In this document: positions 7,244 through 14,834 of the stretch, piece by piece | How the letters are laid out: each line of letters starts with the position of its first letter | Numbering within the stretch: the first letter of the stretch is position 1 | From: an uncultured Blautia sp. | GTDB taxonomy: Bacteria > Bacillota > Clostridia > Lachnospirales > Lachnospiraceae | Assembly: GCA_946622645.1 (NCBI GenBank) | Contig: CAMOQF010000014.1 | Location: 1-32,448 of the forward strand | Direction of reading: 5' to 3' | Length of the DNA: 32,448 nucleotides | Notes under the pieces: generated by a model | Databases searched by the model: none | What the model saw: only the letters and a program-made list of their open reading frames with translations | Told to the model about the DNA's origin: nothing | Made by a program: the position numbers and the translations under genes

Positions 7244-8733
7244 ACCGGTTCATCCCCTTTCTTTCTTTGGAATATATATTTTTTCAACGTACTGTAGAGC
7301 GAATCCACATCGGCCGGCTTTGCAAGATGCGCGTTCATGCCGGCTTCCAGAGATTTCCGTACATCGCCTTCAGACGCGTTGGCGGAAAGGGCGATGATCG
7401 GGATCGATCTTGCGTCGGGACGTTCGAGAGCACGGATCCGCATGGTGGTTTCAATGCCGTCCATGACAGGCATCCGTATGTCCATCAGTACAGCGTCGTA
7501 ATAGTCGGGTTCGGTGTTCGAAAACATGTCCAGGCCGATCTTTCCGTTTTCAGCGTGGTCGGTCTCGACGCCTTCCAGCTCCAGCAGATCCATGACGATC
7601 TCCGCGTTTTCAGGGCGGTCTTCCACGATCAGGACCCGGCAGCCTTCCAGAGAAAACTCCGCTGTTTCCGGATCGATGGATGCCGGACTTTCATCGGAGA
7701 GGGGAAGCGGGATCGTGACCGTAAATACGGTTCCTTTGTTTTTTTCGCTCTCCACCGTGATGGAACCATCCATGAGCTCGATCATGCGTCTGCCGGATGC
7801 AAGGCTGACGCCGAGCCCGCTGTAGCGGGTCGTCGAACTGGCATCCTCCTGCGAAAACGCGTCAAAGATATGCGGAAGGAATTCGGCATCGATGCCTACG
7901 CCCGTATCTTCTATCCGGAAGCGGAATGTGCGGAGCTTTTCGTCCTCCGAGATATATTCGCAGATAAAACGGACCGTCCCGGGCGTATCGGTGTATTTTA
8001 CGGCATTGTCAAGGATGCCGAGAAGCAGCTGTTTCAGCTGGACGCGGTCTCCGGTTACATAGACCTTTGCCTCGTCCGGCATGGAATACTCGTAACGAAG
8101 GCCTTTTGCGTCACACAGGGACTGGATCAGGACATTGATCTCGTCCAGGATGCCGGAGAAAAAAAACACTTCATTTTTCAGGGTTTTGGAGCCGGTCTCG
8201 ATGCTGTTCAGCTCCAGGATATTGTTGATCAGGTCCAGAAGGTGCCGTGCGCTTAGCTGCTGTTTCTGCAGGCAGGTCCTGATCTCCGGAGAAAGGGATG
8301 GATCCTTGATGGCTTTTTCACCATAGCCAAGGATCACATTCATAGGCGTTCTCATCTCGTGGCTCACGCTGGCCATAAAGGCGGTCTTCGCGTTGGTGGC
8401 CTGTTCAGCTGCCAGCAGCTGGGCTTTCATCTCTTCGCCTTTGACGATCTCGGTCGTAATGTTGCGAAGCATGAAGTACATGATGCAGACAAAGATGCTC
8501 CCGCCGAACAGAATGCCTGTCATGACCAGGTCCGGATTGCCCAGAAAGCCTACGAACAGATAGCCGGCCAGGAAAAAAATGAGCAATGCGATCGGAATAT
8601 TAAGGATCGTATTGCGTCCCGCCCAGAATTTGCGCCCTTTGATATATCTGGCATAGCGGATAAAAGAAACAATATTAAAGACCATGAGCACGCTTCCGAG
8701 ACAAATGAGCAGTCGGATCAGCCATCCTATCAT
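7240..8733 (-). CDS. membrane hybrid sensor histidine kinase (HK-REC)
   Basis: First gene of the phosphorelay operon, 497 residues from the ATG at 8733. An in-frame GTG at 8739 abuts the AGGAGG site, whereas the ATG sits 6 bases from it and is preferred. Three membrane segments (about 1-25, 42-65, 69-89) with short loops form the only sensor, so there is no large extracellular domain. DHp has SHEMRTP with His125. HATPase has the N-box ILDNAVKY, DTGVGI and FDAFSQED; the G2 box is slightly eroded (YSGLG). The C-terminal receiver (about 364-482) has phospho-Asp418 and Lys472. Expected flow is His125 to Asp418 to the Hpt protein. The kinase core resembles that of the permease-kinase downstream, suggesting duplication with exchange of the sensor part. 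Confidence 0.93.
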   Translation of the reverse strand: MIGWLIRLLICLGSVLMVFNIVSFIRYARYIKGRKFWAGRNTILNIPIALLIFFLAGYLFVGFLGNPDLVMTGILFGGSIFVCIMYFMLRNITTEIVKGEEMKAQLLAAEQATNAKTAFMASVSHEMRTPMNVILGYGEKAIKDPSLSPEIRTCLQKQQLSARHLLDLINNILELNSIETGSKTLKNEVFFFSGILDEINVLIQSLCDAKGLRYEYSMPDEAKVYVTGDRVQLKQLLLGILDNAVKYTDTPGTVRFICEYISEDEKLRTFRFRIEDTGVGIDAEFLPHIFDAFSQEDASSTTRYSGLGVSLASGRRMIELMDGSITVESEKNKGTVFTVTIPLPLSDESPASIDPETAEFSLEGCRVLIVEDRPENAEIVMDLLELEGVETDHAENGKIGLDMFSNTEPDYYDAVLMDIRMPVMDGIETTMRIRALERPDARSIPIIALSANASEGDVRKSLEAGMNAHLAKPADVDSLYSTLKKYIFQRKKGDEPV

Positions 8734-8765
8734 AGGCACCCTCCTTTAAAGCATTTTCCATAATC

Positions 8766-8794
8766 AACATACCATATTTCTGTATTTTATACAA
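8766..8794 (-). promoter_or_regulatory. candidate promoter of the phosphorelay operon
   Basis: On the minus strand TTGTAT (8794-8789) and TATGTT (8771-8766) are separated by 17 bases, about 33 bases upstream of the kinase ATG. Both boxes are only fair matches to sigma-A consensus. Confidence 0.5.
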
Positions 8795-8835
8795 GCATCT
8801 ATAGGGGATTTGTGCTTTCTGCAAGGGCCTTTCAA

Positions 8836-8864
8836 TTGACGAAAATCATAGAAAAGAGTATAAT
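8836..8864 (+). promoter_or_regulatory. sigma-A promoter of the MATE-ATPase gene
   Basis: TTGACG (8836-8841), 17-base spacer, then perfect TATAAT (8859-8864), about 26 bases before the start codon. A strong, conventional promoter; the short leader leaves no room for a riboswitch. Confidence 0.9.
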
Positions 8865-8889
8865 CTTTAGTTGATAGGAGTGGGTGTAC

Positions 8890-10641
8890 ATGATCAAGAA
8901 GAAATTCAGACAAATGCTTTTGACGCAGATCCTTTCCGCGATGACGGTAACGATCTGCATGATGATAGACAGTATCATGATCGGACGGTTTCTGGGGGTC
9001 TATTCGATGACCGCCTACGGGCTTGCGACGCCGATCCTTCTGGTGTTTGCCGCCCTCGGAGCCATGATCTCGGCCGGCATCCAGGTGGTCTGCGGAAAAA
9101 CCATGGGAAGCGGTGATCAGGAATCCGCCATCTCCTGCTATTCTACATCCATCGTGGCTGCCCTCGGGATCGCGCTTCTGGCTCTGGTGCTGATCTTTAC
9201 GGTTCCCAACCAGATCTGTATGATCCTGGGTACTGGCAGTCCCTCTCCGACCAACCAGGTGTTCCATCTGACCAAAAACTATCTGACGGGCTTTATCATA
9301 GGTGCGCCTGCTTTTATCTTTGCACAGATCATGGTACCTTTTGTCCAGATCGCCGGGGAACAGAAACGTCTGATCCTCGCTGTCGGGATCATGACCGTTT
9401 CTGACATCATTCTGGATCTTCTCAGCGTATTTGTATTTAAGGGCGGAATGCTCGGCATGGGCCTCGCCTCCAGTATCAGCTATTATGCGGCTGTCGCCAT
9501 AGGGCTTTCCTACTTTTTCAGCAAAAAATGCCTGTTCAAATTCCGGTTCAAGAGTATCCATCGAAAGACCATCGTGCAGATGCTGAAAAACGGCGTGCCT
9601 ACGGTCATCAATCAGCTGAGCCTGGTTCTTCTCGTCTATGTTTTCAACCACATCCTGCTGAATGTGAACGGAAAGCTTGCAGTAGCGGCCTATTCAGTGA
9701 TCACGACCGTCTCAAACCTCTGCTATTCCTTCGGCTCCGGCGTAGCGGCGGTCGCCCTGACCCTCTCCTCTGTTTTTTTTGGGGATGAAGACCGCACCTC
9801 GTTGTTGTCCCTGATGCGGATCATGACGCTGTACGCCATTATACTGGACGTGATCGTCACCATTGCCGTACAGTTCGCGTCTCCTGTCATGGTGGGGCTT
9901 TTCCTCACCCGTCAGGACGCACGAAGCATGGCCGTCACAGGGCTCCGCCTGTTCGCGCTCTGCCTGGTGCCATGTTCCTTGAACACCTCACTCAAAAACT
10001 ATTATCAGGGAACCGGGCGGACGCCTCTCACGGAGCTGATCTCTGTCCTGCAGAATTTTGCTTTCCCGGCGCTCTCCGGTTTTCTTCTGAGCCGTGTGAT
10101 CGGCACCACCGGGGTATGGATGGCTTTCTTTTTCGGAGAGACCCTCGCCCTGCTTGTCATCTGCTGTATTGTCTGGAAAAAGAACGGGCATGTCACGTTT
10201 ACCGCGGAAGCTTTTGCCATGCTCCATTCTGATATCGGTGTACCTGCCAAAGACTGCTTTGAAGTCACTGTCCGCACCCGTGAGGAGGTCACATCCGCCT
10301 CCATCGCCATCGGAGAGTTCTGCAAAGCCCATCATGAGGATGAAAGGATCAGTTATAACGTGTCCCTCTGCGTGGAGGAGATGGCCTTCAACATCATAGA
10401 ACACGGTTTTGGCATGGACGATCTGGATCACAGCATCGATATCCGTTATATGGTCAAGAATGAAAAGAGGACTCTGCGCATCCGTGACGACTGCAAAGGA
10501 TTTGATCCCATCGCCTATAACGATCTGCATAAATCGGATGATCAGACGGCCCATTTCGGGATCCGAATGGCTTTTTCCAAGGCCAAGGATACCATGTATA
10601 TCAGTTCTCTGGGACTTAACAATCTGACGATCGTTTTCTGA
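8890..10641 (+). CDS. MATE-family transporter fused to RsbW-like HATPase domain
   Basis: A 583-residue protein. Residues 1-432 are a MATE-type transporter: about 12 hydrophobic segments in two related halves, with family-like stretches such as DSIMIGRFLG near the start and NYYQGTGR near residue 370. Residues about 456-583 are an anti-sigma-factor-type ATPase domain (HATPase_c_2): N-box CVEEMAFNIIEHGF with Asn501, G1 box RDDCKGFDP (532-540), and HFGIRMA (555-561). It has no DHp or phosphorylatable His-box, so it is not a two-component kinase. RsbW/SpoIIAB relatives phosphorylate anti-anti-sigma partners or bind sigma factors; no such partner is in the window. I start at ATG 8890 because AGGAG (8876-8880) is 9 bases away; the GTG at 8884 is only 3 bases away. 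Substrate and target are unknown. A sensing transporter that controls the ATPase domain is inference. Confidence 0.88.
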   Translation: MIKKKFRQMLLTQILSAMTVTICMMIDSIMIGRFLGVYSMTAYGLATPILLVFAALGAMISAGIQVVCGKTMGSGDQESAISCYSTSIVAALGIALLALVLIFTVPNQICMILGTGSPSPTNQVFHLTKNYLTGFIIGAPAFIFAQIMVPFVQIAGEQKRLILAVGIMTVSDIILDLLSVFVFKGGMLGMGLASSISYYAAVAIGLSYFFSKKCLFKFRFKSIHRKTIVQMLKNGVPTVINQLSLVLLVYVFNHILLNVNGKLAVAAYSVITTVSNLCYSFGSGVAAVALTLSSVFFGDEDRTSLLSLMRIMTLYAIILDVIVTIAVQFASPVMVGLFLTRQDARSMAVTGLRLFALCLVPCSLNTSLKNYYQGTGRTPLTELISVLQNFAFPALSGFLLSRVIGTTGVWMAFFFGETLALLVICCIVWKKNGHVTFTAEAFAMLHSDIGVPAKDCFEVTVRTREEVTSASIAIGEFCKAHHEDERISYNVSLCVEEMAFNIIEHGFGMDDLDHSIDIRYMVKNEKRTLRIRDDCKGFDPIAYNDLHKSDDQTAHFGIRMAFSKAKDTMYISSLGLNNLTIVF

Positions 10642-10662
10642 TCTGCCTCGTATGGTGACTTT

Positions 10663-11457
10663 ATGGAATATCTTTACGAAACGCATCTGCACACCAACAA
10701 AGCCAGTCTTTGCGGACGTTCGGACGGCGTTGAACATGTGCGTTATTATCATTCACTTGGATTTACCGGAATTTTTATCTCGGATCATTTTTTTGGCGGA
10801 AACTGCTCGGTGCCGAGAAATCTGCCCTGGCAGGAACGGATCAGGCTTTACTGCAGGGGGTTTGAAGAAGCCCGCGAAGAAGGGGCGAAATGCGGTCTGG
10901 ATGTGTTTTTCGCATGGGAAGAGACCTTTAAGGGGGATGACTATCTGATCTATGGTCTTTCGCCGGAATGGCTCTGCGCTCATCCGGAGATGGAGCACTG
11001 GTCCTATCGGGAACAGTTTGAAGCAGTGCACGCTGCCGGGGGCTGTGTGGTGCAGGCGCATCCTTTCCGCTGCAGGGACTATATCCGTATGATCACCCTG
11101 ACGAAGGATTTTGTGGATGCCGTGGAGGTTGCCAACGCCGGCAACCGTGCGATCGAAGACGCGGCGGCACTGCGGTATGCAGATGAGTTCGGGCTTTATA
11201 AAACCTGCGGGTCTGACAACCATCTTTCGTATCCCGGGAAATATGAAGAAGGCCTGATCTACGGGATGGCGCTCCCCAGAAGAGTGTCTTCTGCGGGCGA
11301 TTTTGCCCGGCTGATCCTCAACCGGGAGCCTGTGCGGCTTTGCGTGCCTGAGGAGAGGTTTTCCCTGACGGGAGACGCCTCGGAAATCCCGCTGGTTTCA
11401 TACTGGACAGACGGAGGGAACGGACGGATTCCCACCGGAAGAAGCTGGACAGAATAA
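10663..11457 (+). CDS. PHP-domain phosphoesterase
   Basis: A 264-residue protein with the metal-binding motifs of the PHP superfamily in order: HLH (His8, His10), SDH (Asp41, His42), Glu86 in AWEE, His133 in QAHPFR, and GSDNH (Asp185, His187). These ligate the metal cluster that hydrolyses phosphoesters in relatives such as TrpH-type nucleases/phosphatases and HisK. No nucleotide-specificity domain is visible, so the substrate is not predictable. It starts 21 bases after the MATE-ATPase gene with no good ribosome binding site, suggesting translational coupling, and it shares that gene's promoter. A strong terminator follows. The consistent pairing with a transporter-ATPase fusion is unexplained. 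Confidence 0.85.
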   Translation: MEYLYETHLHTNKASLCGRSDGVEHVRYYHSLGFTGIFISDHFFGGNCSVPRNLPWQERIRLYCRGFEEAREEGAKCGLDVFFAWEETFKGDDYLIYGLSPEWLCAHPEMEHWSYREQFEAVHAAGGCVVQAHPFRCRDYIRMITLTKDFVDAVEVANAGNRAIEDAAALRYADEFGLYKTCGSDNHLSYPGKYEEGLIYGMALPRRVSSAGDFARLILNREPVRLCVPEERFSLTGDASEIPLVSYWTDGGNGRIPTGRSWTE

Positions 11458-11472
11458 TGTAATCTGTAGTGT

Positions 11473-11504
11473 AAAGGACCGGCCAGCTGGCCGGTCCTTT
11501 TTTT
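11473..11504 (+). terminator. Rho-independent terminator after the PHP gene
   Basis: A 12-bp GC-rich stem (11473-11484 with 11489-11500, loop AGCT) is followed by a T-run to 11504. The minus-strand side has only TTT after the stem, so termination of the convergent aminopeptidase transcript is weaker here. Confidence 0.93.
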
Positions 11505-11505
11505 A

Positions 11506-12906
11506 TCAATGTGTCATGTATTTCAGGAATGCCCTGTAGGCGCGGAGCGCTTCGTACACATCTGCTTTGCTGGTCACCTCCCAGGGTGCATGCATGCTGA
11601 GTACGGCTACGCCGCTGTCTATTACTTCCATCCCATAGAGCGCGGCGATGTAGGCGATCGTGCCGCCGCCGCCCTCGTCCACCTTGCCGAGTTCGGCTGT
11701 CTGGAAAGCTACCTGATCATCGTCAAAAGCCTTGCGGACACGGGCGATATATTCTGCGTTGGCGTCGTTGGAGCCGGATTTGCCCCGGGCGCCGGTAAAT
11801 TTGTTGAGCACAACGCCTCTGCCCAGGAAGGCAGCGTTCTTCTTTTCGAACACTTCCGCAAAGGCCGGATCAAAGCCTGCGCTCACGTCAGAGGAGAGCA
11901 TGCAGCTGTTTTTCAGCGTCCGGCGATGAGCGAGCCCGGAATACTGCCCCATTCCTTCGAGCAGCTCTGCCACGCTGTTTTCAAAGAAGCGGGACTGCAT
12001 GCCGGTCGCGCCGACGCTGCCGATCTCTTCCTTGTCGACCAGGATGCAGCACGCTGTCCGCTGCAGCTTTCCTTTCAGCTCCAGCATAGCCAGCAGAGAC
12101 GTGTAGGCGCACACGCGGTCGTCCTGGCCGTAAGAAGCGATCATGCTGCGGTCCAGGCCGCACTCACGCGCTTTTCCGGCCGGAACCACCTCCAGCTCCG
12201 CGGACAGGAAGTCTTCTTCCTCGATGCCGTATTTTTCCTGCAGGATCTGCAGGATGTTCTCTTTGACCGCTTCTTTTTTCTTTTCGTCTTCTTCGTCGGC
12301 AAGCGGCCTGCTGCCGATCAGGATATCCAGTTTTTCGCCTTCGATGGCTTCGGAGGCTTTTTTCTGCAGCTGTTTTGCGGAGAGATGGATCAGAAGGTCC
12401 GTGATATAGAGGATCGGATCGGATTCATCTTCACCGATGCAGATATCCACGACTTCTCCGTCCTTTTTGGCGACCACGCCGTGGATGGCCAGCGGAAGGG
12501 TTACCCACTGGTATTTTTTGACGCCGCCATAATAGTGTGTATCCAGGTAAGCCAGGTCAGCTTCCTCATACAGGGGATTCTGCTTGATATCGAGCCTGGG
12601 GGAGTCGATATGCGCGCAGAGAATGTTCATGCCGTTTGTAATATCTTCCTCGCCGATATAATAAAGAGCGACCGTCTTGTTCATGCACACGTCATAGAGC
12701 CTGTCGCCGGCTTTTATGGCACTGCCGGAGGCGAGGACTTTCTGCAGGGGCTGATAGCCGGCAGCCTCGGCCTGCAGGATAATCTCTCGCACACACTCCC
12801 TCTCGGTCTTGCCTTTATCCAGAAAGCTTCTGTAGGACAGGGAAATCTTTTCCAGCTCTGCCTCCTGCTCTTTGGTGTAAGAAAGCCACGCGTTTTTCCG
12901 TTCCAT
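11506..12906 (-). CDS. M18-family aminopeptidase
   Basis: A 466-residue cytoplasmic metallo-aminopeptidase of family M18 (aspartyl/aminopeptidase I type), normally a dodecamer that removes N-terminal residues from peptides. Visible ligand and catalytic motifs are AHIDSPRLD (His99), GQDDR (Asp262), DKEEIGS (Glu293/Glu294), SSDVSAGFDP (Asp340) and SMHAPWE (His439). Length matches the family. An in-frame GTG at 12921 lies directly on the GAAAGG site, so ATG 12906, preceded by GGTGG and AAAGG, is the better start. It is the last gene of the cupin-DUF1893-aminopeptidase operon, with 26 bases between the DUF1893 stop and this start. A role in peptide catabolism is inferred from family. Confidence 0.93.
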   Translation of the reverse strand: MERKNAWLSYTKEQEAELEKISLSYRSFLDKGKTERECVREIILQAEAAGYQPLQKVLASGSAIKAGDRLYDVCMNKTVALYYIGEEDITNGMNILCAHIDSPRLDIKQNPLYEEADLAYLDTHYYGGVKKYQWVTLPLAIHGVVAKKDGEVVDICIGEDESDPILYITDLLIHLSAKQLQKKASEAIEGEKLDILIGSRPLADEEDEKKKEAVKENILQILQEKYGIEEEDFLSAELEVVPAGKARECGLDRSMIASYGQDDRVCAYTSLLAMLELKGKLQRTACCILVDKEEIGSVGATGMQSRFFENSVAELLEGMGQYSGLAHRRTLKNSCMLSSDVSAGFDPAFAEVFEKKNAAFLGRGVVLNKFTGARGKSGSNDANAEYIARVRKAFDDDQVAFQTAELGKVDEGGGGTIAYIAALYGMEVIDSGVAVLSMHAPWEVTSKADVYEALRAYRAFLKYMTH

Positions 12907-12932
12907 TTTTACCTTTTCCACCTTTCATATTA

Positions 12933-13436
12933 TTATTGATCATTCTGTGCTGCCAGGATCCTGACCTTTTCCCGCAGGGCGGCAAGAGCCTCCTCCGGGT
13001 CAGAGATCTGCAGGACAGTCTGTTCCATCGGACACATGCCGTCTCCCCGACGGTTGATGATCCAGGGAACCAGCTTGTCATAACGCAGAAGAATGCCATG
13101 GTCCGCAAGGACCTGGCGGGCAGGTTCGCTGACCACCTGCGCGTACACTTCTGTCACGCCCATGCGTACATACAGGAGCGCAGCCGCCTTTCCCACGATC
13201 TGATCCGCCGCGGAATAACCGCTCACATCGATCCCCTGGCCGATCCAGGCCAGCAGCGGGGCGATCCCGTGCCGGGTGCTTTTATAGATCTCGCTGCCCT
13301 TCGCAAGAACGCAGGTGCAGCCTTCTGTCTCCAGGGAATGCTTTGCAAGGCCGAGATTTTTGGAAGCGCCTTCCTGCTCATGCCCGTTTTCACAAGTGTC
13401 TTCATGATTCAGCATTTCAGGCATGTTTTGTTTCAT
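12933..13436 (-). CDS. DUF1893 domain protein
   Basis: A 167-residue protein whose residues about 30-155 match the DUF1893 family: AKGSEIYKSTRHGIAPLLAW, then AADQIVGKAAALLYVRMGV, then VPWIINRRGDGMCPME near the C-terminus. Members have a cytidine-deaminase-like fold (structure known for Thermotoga TM1506), but no function is established. The N-terminal 30 residues are hydrophilic, Cys/His/Glu-rich and not part of the family. It lies 11 bases downstream of the cupin gene, so it is co-transcribed. It may act on or sense a small molecule; that is speculation. Confidence 0.85.
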   Translation of the reverse strand: MKQNMPEMLNHEDTCENGHEQEGASKNLGLAKHSLETEGCTCVLAKGSEIYKSTRHGIAPLLAWIGQGIDVSGYSAADQIVGKAAALLYVRMGVTEVYAQVVSEPARQVLADHGILLRYDKLVPWIINRRGDGMCPMEQTVLQISDPEEALAALREKVRILAAQNDQ

Positions 13437-13447
13437 CGCAGTCCTCC

Positions 13448-13798
13448 TTATGCATAAACGATCACGGCGATCAGTTCCACCACCTGATCCGTATGATTGG
13501 CTATGCCGTGTCCTGTCCCCGTGGGGCAGATGGTCACATCCCCCGCCGAGACCGTTACGCAGTTTCCGTTGTCGTTATACTCCGCGGTACCTGAAAGAAT
13601 ATAGAAGAGCTCCGCATCCTTATCATGGATATGAAATCCGATGCTGCAGCCCGGCTGCAGGGTGATCTTCGAAAAAAGACGGCCTTTGTCGTTCAATTCC
13701 CCGGGACCTTCGATCAGGCTGGTCAGCTGAACCGTACCGTCCCCGTCCCTCATATGCTCTCTGTATTCTGTCCTGCAGTCTTCTTTTCTTCTGATCAT
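13448..13798 (-). CDS. small single-domain cupin protein
   Basis: A 116-residue protein with one cupin barrel. The first cupin motif is GFHIHDKDAELFYILSG: His, His and a downstream Glu form the usual metal site. The second is GDVTICPTGTGHGIANH, which supplies the last His. Stand-alone cupins of this size include isomerases, dioxygenases and small-molecule sensors, and the exact reaction cannot be assigned. The ATG is preceded by a clear AGGAGG. It is the first gene of the operon leading to DUF1893 and the M18 aminopeptidase, and its promoter overlaps that of the divergent NusG_II gene. Confidence 0.88.
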   Translation of the reverse strand: MIRRKEDCRTEYREHMRDGDGTVQLTSLIEGPGELNDKGRLFSKITLQPGCSIGFHIHDKDAELFYILSGTAEYNDNGNCVTVSAGDVTICPTGTGHGIANHTDQVVELIAVIVYA

Positions 13799-13838
13799 AT
13801 TGCTTCCTCCTGTTTTTGAATCTTTGTATCTTCGTATT

Positions 13839-13867
13839 ATTGTATCAAATCCGCAAATGGTTTACAA
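13839..13867 (-). promoter_or_regulatory. promoter of the cupin operon
   Basis: On the minus strand TTGTAA (13867-13862), 17-base spacer, TACAAT (13844-13839). The cupin start is 40 bases further. It lies on the same 30 bases as the opposing promoter. Confidence 0.7.
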
Positions 13868-13868
13868 T
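13840..13868 (+). promoter_or_regulatory. promoter of the NusG_II/Gx-transporter operon
   Basis: On the plus strand TTGTAT (13840-13845), 17-base spacer, TACAAT (13863-13868). The predicted transcript start is near 13875, only about 3 bases before the first plausible ATG (13878) and about 54 before the next (13929). Confidence 0.65.
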
Positions 13869-13877
13869 GGATTCAGC

Positions 13878-14291
13878 ATGAAAAAGGAAAACGCGGCAGA
13901 ACAGGCTCCTGCTGCCGCCTTTACGGTTATGAAAAAAAAAGAATTCATCATGATCGGCGCCATATTGTTTACAGCGCTTCTGCTTTTCTTTATCCGGGAG
14001 CTCTCCGGGACAGATGATTGTCTGTCCATCCGCATTACGGCCGCCGGACAGGTATATGGCGAGTATTCTCTTCTGCAGGACCGGGTGATCGATATCAACG
14101 GGACCAACACCTGTGAGATCAAAAACGGAGAAGCCCGTATGACGGACGCTTCCTGTCCGGATCATTACTGCATGGAACAGGCCCCCATCGGCCGGAACGG
14201 CGGCACCATCATCTGCCTGCCCAACAAGATCATCATAGAAGGAGTATCAGCGTCCGGCGGGAACGATCCCGAAGTGGACGCTGTCACATAG
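13878..14291 (+). CDS. NusG domain II-containing membrane-anchored protein
   Basis: A small protein with one N-terminal membrane segment (IMIGAILFTALLLFFI) and an extracytoplasmic NusG_II-type beta domain. Typical family motifs are VYGEYSL, the central NGxxTCEIKNGEARM-like stretch, the Cys pair in SCPDHYCM and GGTIICLPNKI. Its partner downstream is a Gx-transporter gene beginning 2 bases after this stop, a common pair in Clostridia, often near flavin or electron-transfer genes. The start is uncertain: ATG 13878 gives 137 residues but would be nearly leaderless from the predicted promoter. ATG 13929 gives 120 residues starting MKKKEF right before the membrane segment, but it has no Shine-Dalgarno and follows a strong hairpin. 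Function is unknown. Confidence 0.8.
   Translation: MKKENAAEQAPAAAFTVMKKKEFIMIGAILFTALLLFFIRELSGTDDCLSIRITAAGQVYGEYSLLQDRVIDINGTNTCEIKNGEARMTDASCPDHYCMEQAPIGRNGGTIICLPNKIIIEGVSASGGNDPEVDAVT
13893..13918. promoter_or_regulatory. strong hairpin at the start of the NusG_II gene
   Basis: GCGGCAG (13893-13899) pairs with CTGCCGC (13912-13918). Inside, CAGG (13902-13905) pairs with CCTG (13908-13911), leaving a 2-base bulge and a loop shown as 2 bases (real loops need the CAGG/CCTG ends open). It lies between the two candidate start codons. On the minus strand it is followed by G-TTTT-CC-TTTTT, terminator-like, upstream of the cupin gene. Confidence 0.5.
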
Positions 14292-14293
14292 CC

Positions 14294-14782
14294 ATGAAAC
14301 AGAAAACCGCCGTCCTCGGCGTCTTTGCCGCGGCAGCCATCATCCTGGGATATGTGGAATCGTTGATCCCGTTCTTTGTGGGGACCCCGGGCATCAAGCT
14401 GGGGCTTGCCAATCTGGCCGTCCTGCTGCTTCTGCTCCGACACAATGTGAAAGAAGCAGCCCTGGTATCCGTCGTGCGGATCCTGGTGATCGGCTTCTTG
14501 TTCGGCAGCCTTTTCAGCATCCTGTACAGTCTGACCGGAGCCGCCCTGTCCCTGTGCGTCATGGGGCTATTAAGCAGATTTACGGATATGAGCCCCATCG
14601 GGATCAGCGTTGCCGGCGGCGTGAGTCACAACGTCGGGCAGCTTCTGGCAGCTGCCCTGGTCCTGGGCAGCACACATATCTTCTATTATGCCCCGGCACT
14701 TCTTGTCGCCGGCGTGGTCGCGGGAATCGTGATCGGAACGTTGACCCGCGAGATCGACAGACGCCTGCCTCCCGGCTTTTAG
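14294..14782 (+). CDS. Gx transporter family / heptaprenyl diphosphate synthase component I-like membrane protein
   Basis: A 162-residue, very hydrophobic protein with about five membrane segments. It shows the family-defining stretches GYVESLIPFF, PGIKLGLANLAVL and SVAGGVSHNVGQLLAA. The family is annotated from a Bacillus heptaprenyl diphosphate synthase component but resembles an ECF-type S component and has no visible catalytic site, so a transport role is more likely. It follows the NusG_II gene by 2 bases and is translationally coupled. The substrate is unknown. A bidirectional terminator follows. Confidence 0.9.
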   Translation: MKQKTAVLGVFAAAAIILGYVESLIPFFVGTPGIKLGLANLAVLLLLLRHNVKEAALVSVVRILVIGFLFGSLFSILYSLTGAALSLCVMGLLSRFTDMSPIGISVAGGVSHNVGQLLAAALVLGSTHIFYYAPALLVAGVVAGIVIGTLTREIDRRLPPGF

Positions 14783-14834
14783 ACAAAAAGGAGGATCTTT
14801 CCATCTGCGTATGGTCCGTCCGTCGGCTCAGTGT

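Noticed and set aside
7267-8256. 329-codon open frame on the plus strand
   Set aside because: Antisense to the hybrid kinase with intact catalytic motifs; no domain seen.
8764-9651. 295-codon open frame on the minus strand
   Set aside because: Antisense to the MATE domain, His/Asp-rich shadow composition, no ribosome binding site.
11509-12939. 476-codon open frame on the plus strand, antisense to the M18 aminopeptidase
   Set aside because: It mirrors the aminopeptidase gene exactly, has no recognisable domain and no ribosome binding site. The minus-strand frame has all M18 motifs.
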